Assembly: GCA_012719445.1 (NCBI GenBank)
Contig: JAAYAH010000222.1
Span: 1 to 64,000 of the forward strand
Length of the DNA: 64,000 nt
Origin: Actinomycetales bacterium
GTDB taxonomy: Bacteria > Actinomycetota > Actinomycetes > Actinomycetales > Kineosporiaceae
Direction: 5' to 3'
Both the position numbers and the translations under genes were made by a program. Positions 61,434 through 64,000 of the stretch are shown here, in pieces. Every line of letters begins with the position of its first letter. Position 1 is the first letter of the stretch. Under the pieces are notes generated by a model. The model had not been told where the DNA came from. It saw only the letters and a program-made list of their open reading frames with translations, and ran no database searches.

Positions 61434-62881
61434 ATCCGGCGGTCCTGGCGGATCTGATCCGCGTGGTCAACGCCCCCGACCACCCGGCGTGGCTGGTCCA
61501 AGTCCAGCGGATCGGCGGCTGCGCCCATCCGCTGCACATGACCGGCTACACCCGCCGCCGCGACGCCACCGGCCGCGTGATCGAGAACTACTCCAGCGCC
61601 GACCAACCCGGCGGGGTGATCCTCGTGCCCTGCCGCAACCGACGAGCAAGCGTCTGCCCGGTCTGCGCGGCCCTGTACCGAGGAGACACCTACGCCCTGG
61701 TCCTCGCCGGACTCATCGGCGGCAAGGGCATCCCCGACAGCGTCACCGCACACCTGCGCGTCTTCGCCACCCTGACCGCTCCCGGGTTCGGTGCCGTCCA
61801 CACCCACCGCACCACCGCAGGCGGCGGACCGGCGCCGTGCCACCCCCGACGCACCGGCTCGTGCCCGCATGGCGCGGACACCTCCTGCATGACCCCGCAC
61901 ACCCCCGACGATCCGCTTGTTGGGGTGCCGCTGTGCCCCGAGTGCTACGACTACCCCGCCGCCGTCATCTGGCAGGCCAACCTCGGCATCCTGTGGGCAC
62001 GATTCACTACCTACCTGCCCCGACACCTCGCCAAGACCGCCGGGATCACCCACGCCCGACTCCGCGCCCAGGTCCGCCTCTCCTACATCAAGATCGTGGA
62101 ATACCAGCGTCGAGGCCTCGTCCACGTCCACGCCGTGATCCGCGTCGACAGCCCCACTGCCCCGGGTGCTCCGATCCGTCCCGGACCCGTGTGGGTGACC
62201 GCAGACCTCCTCACCCATGCCATCACCGCCGCCGCTCAAGCGGTGCGAGTCCACGTCGATGGCGGGATTGCGGGCTCCTGGACCCTGTGCTGGGGCCAAC
62301 AGCTCGACGTCCAGGAACTCACACCCGCCAATGCCATGGCAGACGGCACCGACACCATGCCGGAGGCCGACGCGGGAGGAGCCACGGCCCAGTCGGTAGC
62401 CGCCTACGTGGCCAAGTACGCCACCAAGGGCACCGAGATCACCGGATGGACCGGTGACCACCTCGACGGCACTCCCCGATCCGCCCACGCCCAACGGATG
62501 ATCACCACCGCGGCGGAGCTGTCCGCGATCATCGAACTGACCCACCTGAACCTCGGCCGATGGGCCAAGACCCTGGCCTATCGCGGTCACGTCTCCAGCA
62601 AGTACCGCCGCTACTCCACCACCCTGATCGCACTCCGAGCAGCACGAGCCGACTACGTCCGCCGAGCCAAAGGCCGACCCGACCCCACCGACGCCGAGAC
62701 CTCGGGCGTCGTCACCGAATCGGCGTGGCGACTGATCGGCCACGGCTACACCCCAGGACAGGCCCTCCTCGCAGCAGACATCGCCCGAGACGCGGCGGCC
62801 AACAGGCACGCGGCGCGCGAGGCAGGGATCTCTCCGACACCGGAGGGCTCTGTGGACGGCCGCGCGAGAGGGCGCGCGTGA
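61298..62881 (+). CDS. repSA: Replication initiator protein RepSA
   Basis: 527 residues from ATG 61298 after GGAGGGAG. A Thr/Arg-rich start (1-40) precedes the conserved core: WLVQVQRIGGCAHPLHMTGY, paired Cys in CRNRRASVCPVCAALYRGD, the metal-binding H-x-H in RGLVHVHAVIRVD (H276, H278) and the Tyr candidates Y370/Y374 in SVAAYVAKYATKGTE. This is the HUH rolling-circle pattern of pSAM2-type initiators. After excision it would nick the element's origin and start copying. Its stop overlaps the xis start. Confidence 0.92.
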   Translation: MDRATPETTPRTATTTTTRTTHDTTTTTRRQATGPAEPQAPNHGLNPAVLADLIRVVNAPDHPAWLVQVQRIGGCAHPLHMTGYTRRRDATGRVIENYSSADQPGGVILVPCRNRRASVCPVCAALYRGDTYALVLAGLIGGKGIPDSVTAHLRVFATLTAPGFGAVHTHRTTAGGGPAPCHPRRTGSCPHGADTSCMTPHTPDDPLVGVPLCPECYDYPAAVIWQANLGILWARFTTYLPRHLAKTAGITHARLRAQVRLSYIKIVEYQRRGLVHVHAVIRVDSPTAPGAPIRPGPVWVTADLLTHAITAAAQAVRVHVDGGIAGSWTLCWGQQLDVQELTPANAMADGTDTMPEADAGGATAQSVAAYVAKYATKGTEITGWTGDHLDGTPRSAHAQRMITTAAELSAIIELTHLNLGRWAKTLAYRGHVSSKYRRYSTTLIALRAARADYVRRAKGRPDPTDAETSGVVTESAWRLIGHGYTPGQALLAADIARDAAANRHAAREAGISPTPEGSVDGRARGRA

Positions 62882-63207
62882 CGACGAACTCGCCGGAGAC
62901 GCCGGAGGGGCTGGGTGGCCTTCCGTACGGCAGCGGAACGCGGATGCTCACCCTGGCGCAGGTGTGCGAGTGGTTCAACATCACCGAGAGACATGTGCGA
63001 AAGCTCGTCGCACGCGACGCAATCCCGTTCCGCAAGGTCGGTCACCTCCTACGGTTCCCGGAATGGGAGGTGGAGCAGTGGTCCCATCCGTCGCAGCGAA
63101 TGCACGAGAGTGCGGAAGGGCTACCCATTGAGCGTGTGCCTGGCGTTCGGAGAGGCAGATCCCGCAGGGCGGGTGCTCTTCGTCTTCCGAAGTCACTCAT
63201 CGAGTAG
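62878..63207 (+). CDS. xis: Excisionase (Xis, HTH_17-type)
   Basis: 109 residues from GTG 62878, overlapping the repSA stop. The DNA-binding part is residues 23-69: MLTLAQVCEWFNITERHVRK, ARDAIPFRKVGHLLRFPEWE, i.e. the MerR/HTH_17 fold of excisionases. The C-terminal 40 residues are Arg-rich. Xis directs the integrase to excise the element. It sits 110 bp before int. Confidence 0.9.
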   Translation: MTTNSPETPEGLGGLPYGSGTRMLTLAQVCEWFNITERHVRKLVARDAIPFRKVGHLLRFPEWEVEQWSHPSQRMHESAEGLPIERVPGVRRGRSRRAGALRLPKSLIE

Positions 63208-63317
63208 CGATCATGGCTGCATTGGTTCCATCGACGCCCGATGCGATCGCTTCCTACGGTAAGGTTGACATGATGGCTCGTCATTGGGCGGCGAGCCTCA
63301 GTCGAATGGAGAACACC

Positions 63318-64000
63318 ATGGCCAGAGGTGGCCGTCGGGATCTTCCTCGGGGGATCACACGCAAGATGTGCACCAAGAACGGTCGGCAGGAGCCTGCCCT
63401 CAACCGGGATGGGGCACCGCTCTATCGAGTGCGGGTCTGGGATCCGATAGTCAAGAAGCAGGTCGAACGGGTGGTCGCAGGCTTGGACGCGGCCAAGGAG
63501 CTGATGGAGGAGTACGCAGAGACGAAGAACCGGCGACCTGGGCAGTTGCGTCCCCAGCGGGTCCGGTTCGTCGACGTGTCAGCACGGTACCTCGTGGCCT
63601 ACAAGGTCAAGCGAGATGGCTCTCCGCGACCGAGGTCCTCGGTCGCCAAGGAACGCAACGTGCTCAATGCCTACCTGCTCCCGGTTCTCGGGAGCGCCTG
63701 GATCGGAGACCTGGATCTACCGGATCTCAATCAAGCCATCAAAGGCTTGACGTTGCAGGACGGAAGGCAAGCCTCGGGGGGCACGAAAAGCACGGCAGCG
63801 GCGGTGCTACGGCGGGTATTCGTCTGGGCGAGGGAAGAACGTGTCATCCCCGTGAATTCGGCTCTGGAGCTTCGTACTGGTTGGGGCGCGTCACTGCGAC
63901 GGCGGGTCGTCATTCCCAGCATTCCCCAGGTGCTCCGGCTCGCTGATGCGATGGATCATTTCAAACTCGGGCTCGGTGACGTCGTCGTTGTCCTGGCATT
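63318..64000 (+). CDS. int: Tyrosine-recombinase integrase (5' part, runs off the window)
   Basis: 227 codons from ATG 63318 (TGGAGA upstream) remain open to the edge. The N-terminal arm-binding part (LYRVRVWDPIVKKQVERVVA) and the core-binding SAM-like domain (about 75-175: RFVDVSARYLVAYKVKR, VLNAYLLPVLGSAWIGDLDL, TAAAVLRRVFVWAREERVIP) are typical of AICE/phage integrases. The catalytic domain only begins (PQVLRLADAM); its Arg, His and Tyr boxes lie beyond 64000. Base composition is lower in GC than the neighbours. It should insert the element into the tRNA-Val(GAC) gene. Confidence 0.9.
   Translation, partial: MARGGRRDLPRGITRKMCTKNGRQEPALNRDGAPLYRVRVWDPIVKKQVERVVAGLDAAKELMEEYAETKNRRPGQLRPQRVRFVDVSARYLVAYKVKRDGSPRPRSSVAKERNVLNAYLLPVLGSAWIGDLDLPDLNQAIKGLTLQDGRQASGGTKSTAAAVLRRVFVWAREERVIPVNSALELRTGWGASLRRRVVIPSIPQVLRLADAMDHFKLGLGDVVVVLA

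Larger units (their letters stand above)
41791..64000. mobile_element. Actinomycete integrative conjugative element (AICE), pSAM2-like, right end beyond window
   Basis: The left border is the tRNA-Val 3' half at 41791-41836. The right part carries the AICE core: GntR repressor (57695), SCO3933-type protein, FtsK/TraSA translocase, small transfer proteins, RepSA rolling-circle initiator, Xis and an integrase that runs rightward off the window. Between them lie kdpFABC-DE, a HAD phosphatase and a methyltransferase/SAH-hydrolase-like/Nudix cassette. The inferred span is over 22 kb. That the kdp block is inside the element is inferred from the att position, not proven; the right att and an intact tRNA-Val(GAC) are expected just past the integrase. 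Confidence 0.72.

Overview
The window is GC-rich (about 70% or more) bacterial DNA with GTG starts, tightly packed genes, stop/start overlaps of the GTGA and ATGA type, MsiK-style sugar ABC importers without their own ATPase, and a pSAM2-like integrative element. All of this points to a filamentous actinomycete; I cannot assign a genus.

Left part (1-41.5 kb, chromosomal). It starts with a truncated TMTC-like membrane glycosyltransferase, a solitary fused SecDF, a UvrC-like GIY-YIG protein, an aldo/keto reductase, an alpha/beta hydrolase, a flavin split-barrel protein and RNase HI. A cyclic-di-GMP block follows: a PilZ gene broken by a one-base shift in a C-run, then a 1148-residue protein with a LacI-type sugar-binding sensor joined to PAS, GGDEF and EAL domains. 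Next come a four-gene operon (secreted protein, lipoprotein, response regulator, histidine kinase), a secreted GH5-CBM2 cellulase, a two-domain isoprenoid synthase split by an in-frame TAA, and dinB with a perfect LexA box. Small metabolic genes and transporters follow, with an rtcB-prfH RNA/ribosome repair pair among them. At 32.7-40.9 kb lies a glycan-use operon (lipoprotein binding protein, two permeases, GH3 glycosidase), followed by a second sugar-sensor diguanylate cyclase. Cellulase, sugar importer, GH3 and two cytoplasmic sugar-sensor/GGDEF proteins suggest that plant-polysaccharide use is tied to c-di-GMP signalling.

Right part (about 41.8-64 kb, mobile). A 46-bp 3' half of a tRNA-Val(GAC) gene, without its 5' half, sits 2 bp after the C-terminal remnant of a tyrosine recombinase. 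I read it as one attachment site of an actinomycete integrative and conjugative element (AICE). The other end carries the AICE core in pSAM2-like order: GntR repressor, SCO3933-type protein, FtsK/TraSA translocase, small transfer proteins, RepSA initiator, Xis and an integrase that runs off the window. Between att and core lie the cargo: a complete kdpFABC-kdpDE potassium uptake system with two extra small membrane proteins, a HAD phosphatase, and a cassette of XRE/TPR regulator, SAM methyltransferase, S-adenosylhomocysteine-hydrolase-like protein and Nudix hydrolase.

Gene remnants (a split-barrel enzyme, an RNA methyltransferase, an EAL domain and an integrase) and several tandem repeats in promoter-like gaps complete the picture. 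Function calls rest on motifs read by eye; no database search was possible.
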